This document shows, piece after piece, positions 38,001 to 46,890 of a stretch of 50,386 nucleotides of DNA. Origin of the DNA: a virus. The translations under genes and the position numbers were made by a program. Location: positions 1-50,386 of IMG/VR virus record IMGVR_UViG_3300021964_000107. The stretch is one strand, 5' to 3'. Under the pieces are notes generated by a model. It saw only the letters and a program-made list of their open reading frames with translations, was not told the origin of the DNA and did no database searches. Position 1 is the stretch's first letter, and each line of letters opens with the position of its first letter.

Positions 38001-40277
38001 TTATTTCCCCTTTACAGTATTGAGCAAGTCTTTGTAAGACTTTGCAATTGAATTTTGAAACTTCAATTTATCATCTGAAGTTCTCATTTTCATGTGCATA
38101 TCTATTGCTTTTTGTGCAATTCTCATATCCACTTTCTTTTTACCATCTGCAAATTCTACGTCTTTATTTCCTCTCATGGAAACAGACTTTCTAAGTTGCA
38201 TGATAATATTCTTTCCAGCGTTTTCTATGTCTTTATCAGTTGCAGTATTATCTACATCTGCTGGGTCTACTTTCTCTGTAAGAGTTTGATATCCCATACG
38301 AATATTAGATACTTGTTCAATTAATTCAAGTTCTTCTTTATACATATTTAGTTCAAATGGTTTAGAACCACCCTTATTGTAAACTTGGATTTGTAGATTT
38401 CCACCTTTGCCTTTTAGTTTGTAGGTATTAGTTTTACCCTCTGAAGGTTTCTTAGGCCCAGTTGCAACTTTATTGTCAATTTCTTTTGGGTCTACTGTGA
38501 TACCCATTTTCTTTTTTGCGTAATCATATGCGTGTTGCATTGCACTACTAAAGTCTTTATGATAAAGGTCGTACTTTTCTTCAAGTTCTTCACTTTTCAT
38601 ACTTCTATGTTTAAATGCAGTTCTAGTTAATGGTTCGCCTTCTTTTGCATTTGGATACATTTGTAAAAAAGTATTTGGGTCATTTCTACCAATAACATCT
38701 AAAATTTGCTCAAGTGGGTCTGTATCTAAATTACCAATAAACTTTTTAAGTTTCTCCCTTGAAGCTGGGTCTGATGCTTGAACATATAATGCTCTTGCCT
38801 TTTCAAAATCTTTCTTGTCCATACCACCAGTTTTTGCAAGGTCAGCTAATGCTTTTGCACCTTTTTCTTGTGGTTTAGTATCTTTGAAAGAACCAGGCTT
38901 ATATGCCATTTCATTAACTTCTTCTTTAAGTTGAGATTTGTCAACTGTATCACCAATACTCTGTGCAGTTTTTAGTCTTGCCAGTTTTAGAGGTGCAACA
39001 TCTTTGAATCTCTTCTCTAGAGAACGTCTGTCTAGTTTCAAATCTCTTTCATCACTACCCATTGAATAGATTTTCATATCTTTTCCAACAAGAGCATATT
39101 TCATCTTTGGTGCTTCTTCTAGTGTTTCTTCTTTAACTTGTTTAAATGTAGCACTTCTACCATACGCCATTTTTATAAAATCTTTTATTTTATTTGCATC
39201 ACCTGTAACTTTTATACTATCTTTACCAAATGGTTTTGCATCAAATTTAACACCCTTGAAACTAGGGCTTCTGTGTGCGTTGTTCATTGTTGCGGCAGTA
39301 GATTTAGGATCATCTATGTTGCCAACAATCATGGTTACGTTAGATGCTTCATCAATCTCAACACTTTCTTCATTCATAGCTTTCTTTAATAACTTATCAG
39401 TCATGTCGGTTGTCATGCCAGATGTAGTCGCATCACCAGTTGAACTTCTACCGATAACAGTTCTTAAAAAATCACTTACTTTTTTCTTTGGGCCGATAAC
39501 TCTAACACTTGCACCAACTGATGCAGACCTAAGACCTAACCCTCTAGCATTTTTTGCTACTTGTGCTGCAATCTTTTTTGTATCACCTTTTTTAATAAAG
39601 ATATCTTCTTGTGCTTCATCAAGTATTTCTTCTTTTATATCTCCAACCTTTGCACCAGGCGAGTTAAGAACATAATTAGTATCTGGGCCTTTGCGAACTG
39701 TGGCACCAGTTTTCTTTACTAACTTCATCATATCTGATTTACTACCACTTGCAACAACTTTATTTTTTAACACATGATGATACATTGCTTCATCAAGTTC
39801 AACTTCTTCTGTAGTAGGAACTAAAAAGTAATCTCTAAGTTTATTCATACTGTTAGATGAAATAGCAAGTTTGTTAGTCCACCAACTTGGTAATGAATCT
39901 TCTGGATTCATACTTTGTAGTTTTGATGATATTTGCATTGCATCTTCAATCATAATTTTACATTGACGAATTGCAGAAGCAACATCTGTATGTCCATCTT
40001 CATTTACTTCTTTTTTTTCATTTGTTTCTGCGTGTTTCTTCATCATATCTTGAACAATGTCACTTTCATACTCATCTGGAAATTTCTTCTTAACATCTTT
40101 CATAAGAGCACTTGTATTACCCTTATATTTTCTATCACTAACCATTCTCTCTATGTCTTTTTGTGTCATAGGATTGACTCTGGCAGTCTTTTTTCTAAAG
40201 GCTGTACTTGTGACTCTTTCACTAAGCAACTTTTCTTCTATTTCCTTTACCTCATTTAATAGTGTTGACATTCTCAT
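38001..40277 (-). CDS. 758-residue polyprotein-like internal head protein
   Basis: The leader MRMSTLLNEV is followed by modules separated by acidic sites of the form EE..(L/I/V)-(D/E/N)-E|(A/K/M/Q): E163|A, E221|A, E310|A, E388|A, E456|M, E567|K, E654|Q. T4 prohead protease gp21 cuts after Glu in (L/I)-x-E. Two modules look related: SVRVIGPKKKVSDFLRTVIG and DSIKVTGDANKIKDFIKMAY. It is probably cut into small DNA-associated proteins during head maturation. No enzyme domain recognised. Ribosome site AAAGGAT. Confidence 0.72.
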   Translation of the reverse strand: MRMSTLLNEVKEIEEKLLSERVTSTAFRKKTARVNPMTQKDIERMVSDRKYKGNTSALMKDVKKKFPDEYESDIVQDMMKKHAETNEKKEVNEDGHTDVASAIRQCKIMIEDAMQISSKLQSMNPEDSLPSWWTNKLAISSNSMNKLRDYFLVPTTEEVELDEAMYHHVLKNKVVASGSKSDMMKLVKKTGATVRKGPDTNYVLNSPGAKVGDIKEEILDEAQEDIFIKKGDTKKIAAQVAKNARGLGLRSASVGASVRVIGPKKKVSDFLRTVIGRSSTGDATTSGMTTDMTDKLLKKAMNEESVEIDEASNVTMIVGNIDDPKSTAATMNNAHRSPSFKGVKFDAKPFGKDSIKVTGDANKIKDFIKMAYGRSATFKQVKEETLEEAPKMKYALVGKDMKIYSMGSDERDLKLDRRSLEKRFKDVAPLKLARLKTAQSIGDTVDKSQLKEEVNEMAYKPGSFKDTKPQEKGAKALADLAKTGGMDKKDFEKARALYVQASDPASREKLKKFIGNLDTDPLEQILDVIGRNDPNTFLQMYPNAKEGEPLTRTAFKHRSMKSEELEEKYDLYHKDFSSAMQHAYDYAKKKMGITVDPKEIDNKVATGPKKPSEGKTNTYKLKGKGGNLQIQVYNKGGSKPFELNMYKEELELIEQVSNIRMGYQTLTEKVDPADVDNTATDKDIENAGKNIIMQLRKSVSMRGNKDVEFADGKKKVDMRIAQKAIDMHMKMRTSDDKLKFQNSIAKSYKDLLNTVKGK

Positions 40278-40281
40278 GTTC

Positions 40282-43200
40282 TTATCCTTTCATCAAATCT
40301 GTTACAGACTTGGCACTCCAAAACTTACATGACCAATATCTTGCTTTATACTTAGGGCCAGGATTGTCGCAATTGTGTCTTGCACGAAAACTTTTTCTTC
40401 GTTCTGGGTCATCTCGTTTGATTTCCATATTAGGGTCACCAAACTCAACCTTTACAACATTTCCTTTGTCATTTTTGACATAAACCTTATATTTTTTAAC
40501 ATCACCTCTTGTTGGATTATTTAGTTCTTTTCCACTCTTATCATCTTTTTCTGTCATCTCACCCCATGCATTTCTCATCATCATTCTGTAAGGTGAATCA
40601 GTTGGTGACGTAAGAGTTTTCATTCTTTGAAATTTACTTACACCAGCTTTACCTTTTTTTGGCACTTTTAAATTTTTAAGTTTCTTATCTTTTTTTAAAA
40701 CACCCTCAATATAATTTAACATTTCCTCACCCTTTGCTCTTTTCATCTGTGCAGCTGAGGGAGCTCCTTTTGCACCTTTCTTTCTCATCTTCTCACCAGA
40801 ACCTCTTTTGATTCTTTGTCTTTTCTTGTGTATGTTTGCCCAAAGACTTTCATCAATATCTGTTCTACCAAAGCCTGGTTTTGGGTCACCTTTTTCTATG
40901 GAGTCAATATGTTGTTTCATGTAATCATCTACATCATCTGCAAGTCCAAGTTCTCCAGCAGTTGACATAATTTTATTATACAATTCTTTTGCTTTTACTT
41001 TTTGTTCGTCTGTTGCTTCTCCAGCATCCATAACTTCTTTTTCTAACTTATAGAAATCATCTTGTAATCTTACAAGTGGTTCAATGTTTGGTTTATCTTT
41101 ATTTGCACTCATAACCTTTTGTGCAGAACCACACATATAGAAAAACTTTGTAGTATAATTACCTACTGTGATTTCGTGTTCTGGTTGTTCTTGAATAGTT
41201 TCTTCCTCTAAACAATCATCACAACAAGCACCAATCTTTTCTAACATCTGGTCATGGACTTCGTTTAGTTTCCACCACCAGTCATCTTCATATCTCAACT
41301 GGTAAATTGCTCTTGTTTGATTAGACTCAAACCATTCGTTTACACTTTCTGGCCCTAGAACCTCATGTCCTTTTGTTTTCTTCTTTGGTATCATACCTAA
41401 TTCTTTTTCACTAAAATCTAAGTCAGTAGAAGTATAATTATCAGTTACTTTTTTCTTTATAACATTATAACCAGATTTAGTTAAATCTTTAAAAAACTTT
41501 TGAATATCTTTACCACCAACATCATCTTTAACATTAAACTTACTAAGGTCATCAGCATGATAATCTCTTAATTTATGTTTTTTAACCAGTTTATCAATAG
41601 TCTTTACATGAGGTTCTTTTCCAGTTCTTATAGGTTTCTCGTCTGGAGCATCTATTTGAAACTCTACACCAAAAGTTTTTGTTACTGTTTTCTTTTCTTC
41701 TATTTCAACTTCTTCACTTGCACGAACTTTATCTGCAAGGTCTTTGTCTGCCTTACCCCATGTACCAGATGACTTTGTTGTAAATGAGTTAACTCTTGCA
41801 AGTGCCCATTGTTGTGGAGTTGCCCCTGGCCTATGTCCAGTTTTATATGCAGCCATTCCTCTATCATATACCTTTTTCAATATAGAATAAGGCATACCAG
41901 TTTTCTTTGCTTTGTTAACAAGAGCAGTAATCTTTTCGTCTAAGTGATAAATCTCCATATCTACTTCCTCATTTTTGTCTTTTTTATCTAGATAGGCTGC
42001 AACTGCCATATCTTTAATTTTTTTATCTGATTTACCTTTAAACTGTGGTGCATCTGATTTTCTAAAATCGTCTACATAATCTCCAACATCTGCGTTCTTA
42101 CCAAGTTTTTCTTTGATACCAAGTTTCTTTCTCATATCATCAATCTGTTTCATAATCTCTTTGTGTTTAGGAGAACCAGCAGGAGCTCTCATTCCTTTAT
42201 TATAAAGTTTTAGTAGTTCTAATGGTATTTTAATATCTTTCTCACCATACATCTGTTTAAACTTCTTAGTATGTTTAGATGGTTTAGTTGTTGCAGATTT
42301 ATCTCCAGGCGCAGGCCCTTTCTTTCCTTTTTCAAAGTGTCTTGCACGAGCTTGTTTAGTAGACTTTGACATTGCATCGCCTTCAGTATCTTTTGCATAA
42401 TACTTTGCTGGTTGTGTACCCTCTCTATCTTTAACATCTTTATCTTGTTTTGTATCTCTTTCTCTAAGTCTAGGTTCTCTACGATTATCAGATGGTTCTT
42501 CGTTTTTAAGATTACTTGGGTCATTGTTCATAGGATTATTATCTATGTGTCCAACATCCATACCTTTAACTGCATTATCACCCATGACTCTACGAGCTTT
42601 GTTTCTAGAAGAACGTCTTGCAATTTGTTCTGGAGTTCCTTGATAATTTGCATATTCTTTCTTGTAATCTCTTTCTACAATATCATATAACCAAGTCTTA
42701 TGTACTTTATTGTTTTCATCTACAAATGATAAGTAGTTTGTACCTTTGTTAATTACTTTACCTTTTATACCTTTTGATTCTACTATGTCACCAATATTCC
42801 AGAGTTTTCCAGTCAGATATAAATCTCTTAGAGATTCAAAGTCAGTCATCTCTCCCATATCTTTTTCTTCACGAATGCCCATGTTTTTACGAACATCATT
42901 GTATAGTTTAAGTGCATCTCTAAAACCAGATGGAACACCAGTCTTGAAAGTATCAAAATCTCCAGCAGAAGCTGCAGCTCTCATCTTTGATGCAGACATA
43001 CCAGAAACACCCTCTGCATCTGGGTCACGCTCTCCAGCAGATACAACTTCTATATTATCAAAACCATAATATCCATGTCTACCATTTACACCATTATATT
43101 TGTTGAGTAAACCCTCAAACTCTGTAACTCTATCAGAACCAACAACCATAACAATTGCTCTATGACCTTTGTTATGTAATTCAACTGCAATGTCAAATAC

Positions 43201-43473
43201 CATTTTGATTTTTTTATTTGCCATAATATTCTTTGCATACTTTGGAAACATCTTTCTCATGTATGCAACTTTTAGTGCAAAGGGTAATGGGTCTTTCTTT
43301 GGATTCTGTGATTGTGATGAAAACACATACATCTTAGAACCAGCATTTTTAGACTGTTCTCTTGCAAGTGCATCAATTAATTTTTCGTGTCCAGTTGTAG
43401 GTGGATTGAATCTACCAAAAGTAAAGATTGCAGTATCACCTAACTTTTCAGTTATTTGAGAAAAATTACGCAT
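40282..43473 (-). CDS. 1063-residue multidomain nucleotidyltransferase, polyprotein-like
   Basis: The start at 43473 (AAGGAG, 11 bases upstream) gives leader MRNFSQITEK. Residues 14-34 (TAIFTFGRFNPPTTGHEKLI) carry the T-x-G-H motif of NMN adenylyltransferase-type enzymes. Near residue 310, MDVGHIDNNPMNNDPSNL is HNH-like. The rest is Lys/Glu rich, with further protease-like sites (YHLDE|K, EVEIEE|K, ETIQE|Q, DIDE|S). The C-terminal YKARYWSCKFWS is conserved in marine T4-like phages. It is likely a packaged late polyprotein; longer frames begin at 43494. Confidence 0.75.
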   Translation of the reverse strand: MRNFSQITEKLGDTAIFTFGRFNPPTTGHEKLIDALAREQSKNAGSKMYVFSSQSQNPKKDPLPFALKVAYMRKMFPKYAKNIMANKKIKMVFDIAVELHNKGHRAIVMVVGSDRVTEFEGLLNKYNGVNGRHGYYGFDNIEVVSAGERDPDAEGVSGMSASKMRAAASAGDFDTFKTGVPSGFRDALKLYNDVRKNMGIREEKDMGEMTDFESLRDLYLTGKLWNIGDIVESKGIKGKVINKGTNYLSFVDENNKVHKTWLYDIVERDYKKEYANYQGTPEQIARRSSRNKARRVMGDNAVKGMDVGHIDNNPMNNDPSNLKNEEPSDNRREPRLRERDTKQDKDVKDREGTQPAKYYAKDTEGDAMSKSTKQARARHFEKGKKGPAPGDKSATTKPSKHTKKFKQMYGEKDIKIPLELLKLYNKGMRAPAGSPKHKEIMKQIDDMRKKLGIKEKLGKNADVGDYVDDFRKSDAPQFKGKSDKKIKDMAVAAYLDKKDKNEEVDMEIYHLDEKITALVNKAKKTGMPYSILKKVYDRGMAAYKTGHRPGATPQQWALARVNSFTTKSSGTWGKADKDLADKVRASEEVEIEEKKTVTKTFGVEFQIDAPDEKPIRTGKEPHVKTIDKLVKKHKLRDYHADDLSKFNVKDDVGGKDIQKFFKDLTKSGYNVIKKKVTDNYTSTDLDFSEKELGMIPKKKTKGHEVLGPESVNEWFESNQTRAIYQLRYEDDWWWKLNEVHDQMLEKIGACCDDCLEEETIQEQPEHEITVGNYTTKFFYMCGSAQKVMSANKDKPNIEPLVRLQDDFYKLEKEVMDAGEATDEQKVKAKELYNKIMSTAGELGLADDVDDYMKQHIDSIEKGDPKPGFGRTDIDESLWANIHKKRQRIKRGSGEKMRKKGAKGAPSAAQMKRAKGEEMLNYIEGVLKKDKKLKNLKVPKKGKAGVSKFQRMKTLTSPTDSPYRMMMRNAWGEMTEKDDKSGKELNNPTRGDVKKYKVYVKNDKGNVVKVEFGDPNMEIKRDDPERRKSFRARHNCDNPGPKYKARYWSCKFWSAKSVTDLMKG

Positions 43474-43849
43474 CTGATTTAGAACTCCTTGCATCTTTTA
43501 CTTTTTGTATTTCTTTTTTCTTTACAACTTTTACAGATTTCATTGCAATCTTATTAATCATACCACTATACCTTGCAGATATAATTTGGTCAACCTTTAT
43601 TCTTTGTGCAATAGGCATTTCTTTATATTTTGGAAAAAATTTATCTAAGACTTTTTGTTTTGCTAACTTTGCAGCTTTAACTTTAATCTTTTCTGGAGAT
43701 GCAACTTTTAGTTTTGACTTTTCTACTTTCTTTTTAAAAGCAGAAGTTTTAGTTAATCGTTTCATACGAATAGCTGCTTTTCTTCTTGCAGCTTTATTTA
43801 CAACTTTTAGTTCTGATATATCAGAATATAGTTCTAAGAAAGTTTTCAT
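43466..43849 (-). CDS. highly basic internal head protein
   Basis: 127 residues. The leader MKTFLELYSDISEL (possible site I-S-E|L) is followed by an extremely Lys/Arg-rich body (RRKAAIRMKRLTKTSAFKKK, KLKVASPEKIKVKAAKLAKQ). This is what an internal protein bound to packaged DNA looks like. The ATG overlaps the upstream stop by four bases, and it overlaps the nucleotidyltransferase start by 8 bases. Confidence 0.72.
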   Translation of the reverse strand: MKTFLELYSDISELKVVNKAARRKAAIRMKRLTKTSAFKKKVEKSKLKVASPEKIKVKAAKLAKQKVLDKFFPKYKEMPIAQRIKVDQIISARYSGMINKIAMKSVKVVKKKEIQKVKDARSSKSDA

Positions 43850-45087
43850 TTATCCCATGCCTTGATTGCAGTAAAGTTGTTAAACGAGAACTCCATTCTG
43901 TCCACTAGTTTAACAGCACCACCACTAACTCTATCAATCGCAACATAACCCTCTGGGTTAGTTACTTTAAATCCATTTGAGGTCTTGATGAACGTATCCG
44001 TCAAACCCTTAACACTATTTAGTTTTTTTACAATTTGCATTTTTGCATCAACTAATAGGTTTTGGAACGTAATAATATTAGTTAAGTTGTTAGTGTGTTT
44101 CTTTACTTCTCTTACATACTCTTTCTGTATGTTCGTATATTTATCTTTACCTTTTGTACTTTTTGCTTTATCTATTTGTTTCTGAATAGATTGTTCAACC
44201 CAAGATTCATATCCTTTTGCATGAGCTTTAGGATTACTAATCTTTTGACCTTGACGAACCTTACTATTATTATATGTTGATAGTTTAGCACCAACAATCG
44301 CACCTTGCATACTTTCTTGTAGTTTCATAAACTTAGTTAACATAGGTGCGCTTATTTTTTGGAAAGTCTTACCAGTTTGTGAAAGTAGACCAGTAACAAC
44401 AGCAGTTTCTTTTGCATTAAATGTTGCAGTACCAGATGCATCTTTATAAGTTGCATCATCCATCCATATACTTGGAGTTTTCTTTAGACCAGATATATCA
44501 ACACCAAAAGATGCAGTCATGTCTTCTAGTTTACTTCCAGAATATGTTGTGTGCCATACAATACCAACTTTGGCTTTGTTTATAACCTTACCAAAATCAC
44601 TATCAACAGGCACAGCGTAGACAATAGTATTAGGTTGGAAAGTGTAGTACTTAATACCTTCAATTGTGGTTGACTCCACATCATTTGTGAACATGAGGTC
44701 GCCTTGTATAACGGACTTGATTCCGAGTTTTGAGAACTCTGCGAGTGCGACTTTGAATTTTTCAACAAGTGCTCCTTTGAGGTCATCATCTATCTCCTTA
44801 GCTGTTTTGTACAGTTTGGGATTGACGTTGAATACCGACTTCTTTGCAACAAAGAACTTTCCATCAGAGGGGTCAATACCAGCAAAGATTGCTGGAGCAC
44901 CATCCCATTTGACTGTCATATTAATACTGGAACGAGCATTACCAGCCAACATATCTCTAAGAGATTGTAGGAAGTTAATTGCAGCTCTGCCACCTGGCAC
45001 ACCATTGTTGATAATTTCATCTTCAATGTGTTCTAGATGTAAATTCTTTCCAGCTTTACTTTCTTCTAATTGTTTGAAACTAATCAT
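43846..45087 (-). CDS. ligase-like nucleotidyltransferase with capsid-targeting-like leader
   Basis: 413 residues. The leader MISFKQLEESKAG (possible site L-E-E|S) is followed by NMTVKWDGAPAIFAG with K60-W-D-G, the adenylation motif I of DNA/RNA ligases and capping enzymes, then FFVAKKSVFNVNP and SVIQGDLMFTND (motif IV-like). It is likely a polynucleotide ligase or related AMP-transferring enzyme. The leader suggests packaging with the genome. It overlaps both neighbours by 4 bases. Confidence 0.75.
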   Translation of the reverse strand: MISFKQLEESKAGKNLHLEHIEDEIINNGVPGGRAAINFLQSLRDMLAGNARSSINMTVKWDGAPAIFAGIDPSDGKFFVAKKSVFNVNPKLYKTAKEIDDDLKGALVEKFKVALAEFSKLGIKSVIQGDLMFTNDVESTTIEGIKYYTFQPNTIVYAVPVDSDFGKVINKAKVGIVWHTTYSGSKLEDMTASFGVDISGLKKTPSIWMDDATYKDASGTATFNAKETAVVTGLLSQTGKTFQKISAPMLTKFMKLQESMQGAIVGAKLSTYNNSKVRQGQKISNPKAHAKGYESWVEQSIQKQIDKAKSTKGKDKYTNIQKEYVREVKKHTNNLTNIITFQNLLVDAKMQIVKKLNSVKGLTDTFIKTSNGFKVTNPEGYVAIDRVSGGAVKLVDRMEFSFNNFTAIKAWDK

Positions 45088-46193
45088 TCTTGCACTCCGC
45101 TGTATTGCATTTTCAATTGTAGATACTGTCCTAGTCTACCTTGACCAGAAGTTCCTTTTTCTGGTCTTACACCAGAATCAGAACGAATGGTCATCTTTAA
45201 TGTTTTCTTATCACTAGGTGAGTGTATATCAATTAAATACTCTTGTACAGAATTATTATTTAAATATGCATAATGTTTAGTTACTAATGGTATCATATCA
45301 ACAATATCATCAATCTTTTGTTCAGCAGTCATACCAACAGCTTTAACCATTATAAGGGGAACTTTTTCTTCTTTCCTTTGTAAGTTAAATGTATTTTGAA
45401 CCCAATCTATAAACTGTTCTTTTTTTAAATTATTAAGAATATCACAGAAATTTTCTCTAGCAACAACTAACATCTCTGCATATAATTTATTTGCGCCATC
45501 TTCATCTTCTACAAAATAATCAACATATGCCTTAGTAACTTCCTTATTTTTGATAAAGTTACTTTTACTTGCAACTTGTTTAACACCAGGCACTTTAGAA
45601 TAAACTCTATTCCATAAGTCAGACTCTAGTTTAGAGGTAGAAACTCCCAGAGCTTTATATTGAGTTCCAACATAAGTATTTTTTAGTGGTTCTTTTGATT
45701 TTGCTGTTCCTGCTTTAAGACTTATACCTATTAATTCTTTGTTTTTAAATTCAACAAATATATCTCCAGCATGGTTATTTGGAACACCTTTAGGTTTTGC
45801 TCTATATCCCCATATAACATTTTTAATAGGTTTTGTTCTATCAAGGGTATATAGATAATTAGTAATACCTATTGCGTTTTCTATTTTAGTTTTTAAAAAT
45901 TTATCATCTAATGTTGGTAATTTATCAAGTACCAATTGAGCAGAATTTGCATCTTTAGTAGAAAAAGAACTTTTAGATTTTCCAGCCTTTAAATTTAATG
46001 TATATAAAAACTTTTTGAAATCTTCAACTGAAGATGGTCTATACTTATTGTTAAAAGCGAGTGCTGGAAATAATTCAGTAATTGATGCATTGAGAGTTGT
46101 ATCAACTCTTTCAAAAAGATATTGAACCTTATTTACTGGTGCGACATATTTTTCTTGAATTGGTTTGAGTTGACGAACATACTTTCTTAACAT
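45084..46193 (-). CDS. restriction-nuclease-like late protein (tentative)
   Basis: 369 residues. N-terminus MLRKYVRQLKPIQEKY (possible site I-Q-E|K). HAGDIFVEFKNKELIGISLKAG near residue 148 has the D...(S/E)-x-K layout of PD-(D/E)XK nucleases with an I-S-L-K-A-G strand, followed by a basic middle. The nuclease reading is inference. It is the first gene of the run downstream of the combined promoter at 46224-46256. Confidence 0.6.
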   Translation of the reverse strand: MLRKYVRQLKPIQEKYVAPVNKVQYLFERVDTTLNASITELFPALAFNNKYRPSSVEDFKKFLYTLNLKAGKSKSSFSTKDANSAQLVLDKLPTLDDKFLKTKIENAIGITNYLYTLDRTKPIKNVIWGYRAKPKGVPNNHAGDIFVEFKNKELIGISLKAGTAKSKEPLKNTYVGTQYKALGVSTSKLESDLWNRVYSKVPGVKQVASKSNFIKNKEVTKAYVDYFVEDEDGANKLYAEMLVVARENFCDILNNLKKEQFIDWVQNTFNLQRKEEKVPLIMVKAVGMTAEQKIDDIVDMIPLVTKHYAYLNNNSVQEYLIDIHSPSDKKTLKMTIRSDSGVRPEKGTSGQGRLGQYLQLKMQYSGVQE

Positions 46194-46223
46194 TCAAGTT
46201 CTCCATTTGCATATAGTTTATAG

Positions 46224-46256
46224 TATTTATATAACAGAGAACTTAGTGTTTGTCAA
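46224..46256 (-). promoter_or_regulatory. combined early/late promoter
   Basis: TTGACA (46251-46256), 17-base spacer, TATATA (46228-46233) forms a sigma70 promoter. A late element TATAAATA (46224-46231) overlaps the -10. The downstream ribosome site is GGAGAACTTGA before ATG 46193. Confidence 0.75.
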
Positions 46257-46889
46257 CTACTTTTTCTCTGGTAATGCTCTTAATGTATAATCAATTGCAA
46301 TTCTTTTCTCATCACAGAAGATATCAGAAGCTGCATGAGGTATAAGAGGGTCAAACACATAGAATGACCCAGGCGGTGCATAGTAACCATTACCATTCCA
46401 AGTAAAACCACCACCCCACTCTTCTTTCCAATCAGAGTTAAGACAACCAAGAACCTTTAAGACTTTCCAATCTTTAGGAATATCATCATCATGGTCTGTA
46501 TGAATATTATCTTTTCTGTGTTTATCTTTAATAGATGCACCACACCAAAGAATTTTAGGATACACAAGAGTATTTAGTCCTTGTTCATATAATAATGTAA
46601 ACAATGCCATTGACAATCCAGCAAGTCTTTCAACCCCTGCTGGTTGTGGTGTTCCATCAATGATTGTAAGTTTTGGATGTCTTTTACTAAAGTGAGAGTT
46701 TAGTGGATACTTCCATGACCAATGTTCTGATTCTTGAAAATGATGTCTTATATATTCCAAGAACATAGGTGTTACATTTGTATTAAGTAATTTTATTCTT
46801 TTAGTTGTATCAACACCAGTTCTAGCAATATTGTTTTTTCTACCACCACCAAACTCATCTGCTGGTTTTCCATCAATCATCAATCCCAC
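46257..46889 (-). CDS. prolyl-hydroxylase-like 2OG-Fe(II) oxygenase
   Basis: 210 residues, GTG start with a perfect AAAGGAG 6 bases upstream. NIHTDHDDD supplies H-x-D, GGGFTWNGNGYYAPPGSFYVF is the core strand pair, LIPHAASDI the distal His and RIAIDYTL the Arg. It is a paralogue of the next gene. It may hydroxylate a protein or a base; substrate unknown. Confidence 0.78.
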   Translation of the reverse strand: MGLMIDGKPADEFGGGRKNNIARTGVDTTKRIKLLNTNVTPMFLEYIRHHFQESEHWSWKYPLNSHFSKRHPKLTIIDGTPQPAGVERLAGLSMALFTLLYEQGLNTLVYPKILWCGASIKDKHRKDNIHTDHDDDIPKDWKVLKVLGCLNSDWKEEWGGGFTWNGNGYYAPPGSFYVFDPLIPHAASDIFCDEKRIAIDYTLRALPEKK

Positions 46890-46890
46890 A

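Noticed and set aside
39256-39675. 139-residue plus-strand ORF
   Set aside because: Antisense to the polyprotein-like gene, with no start signals and no domain.
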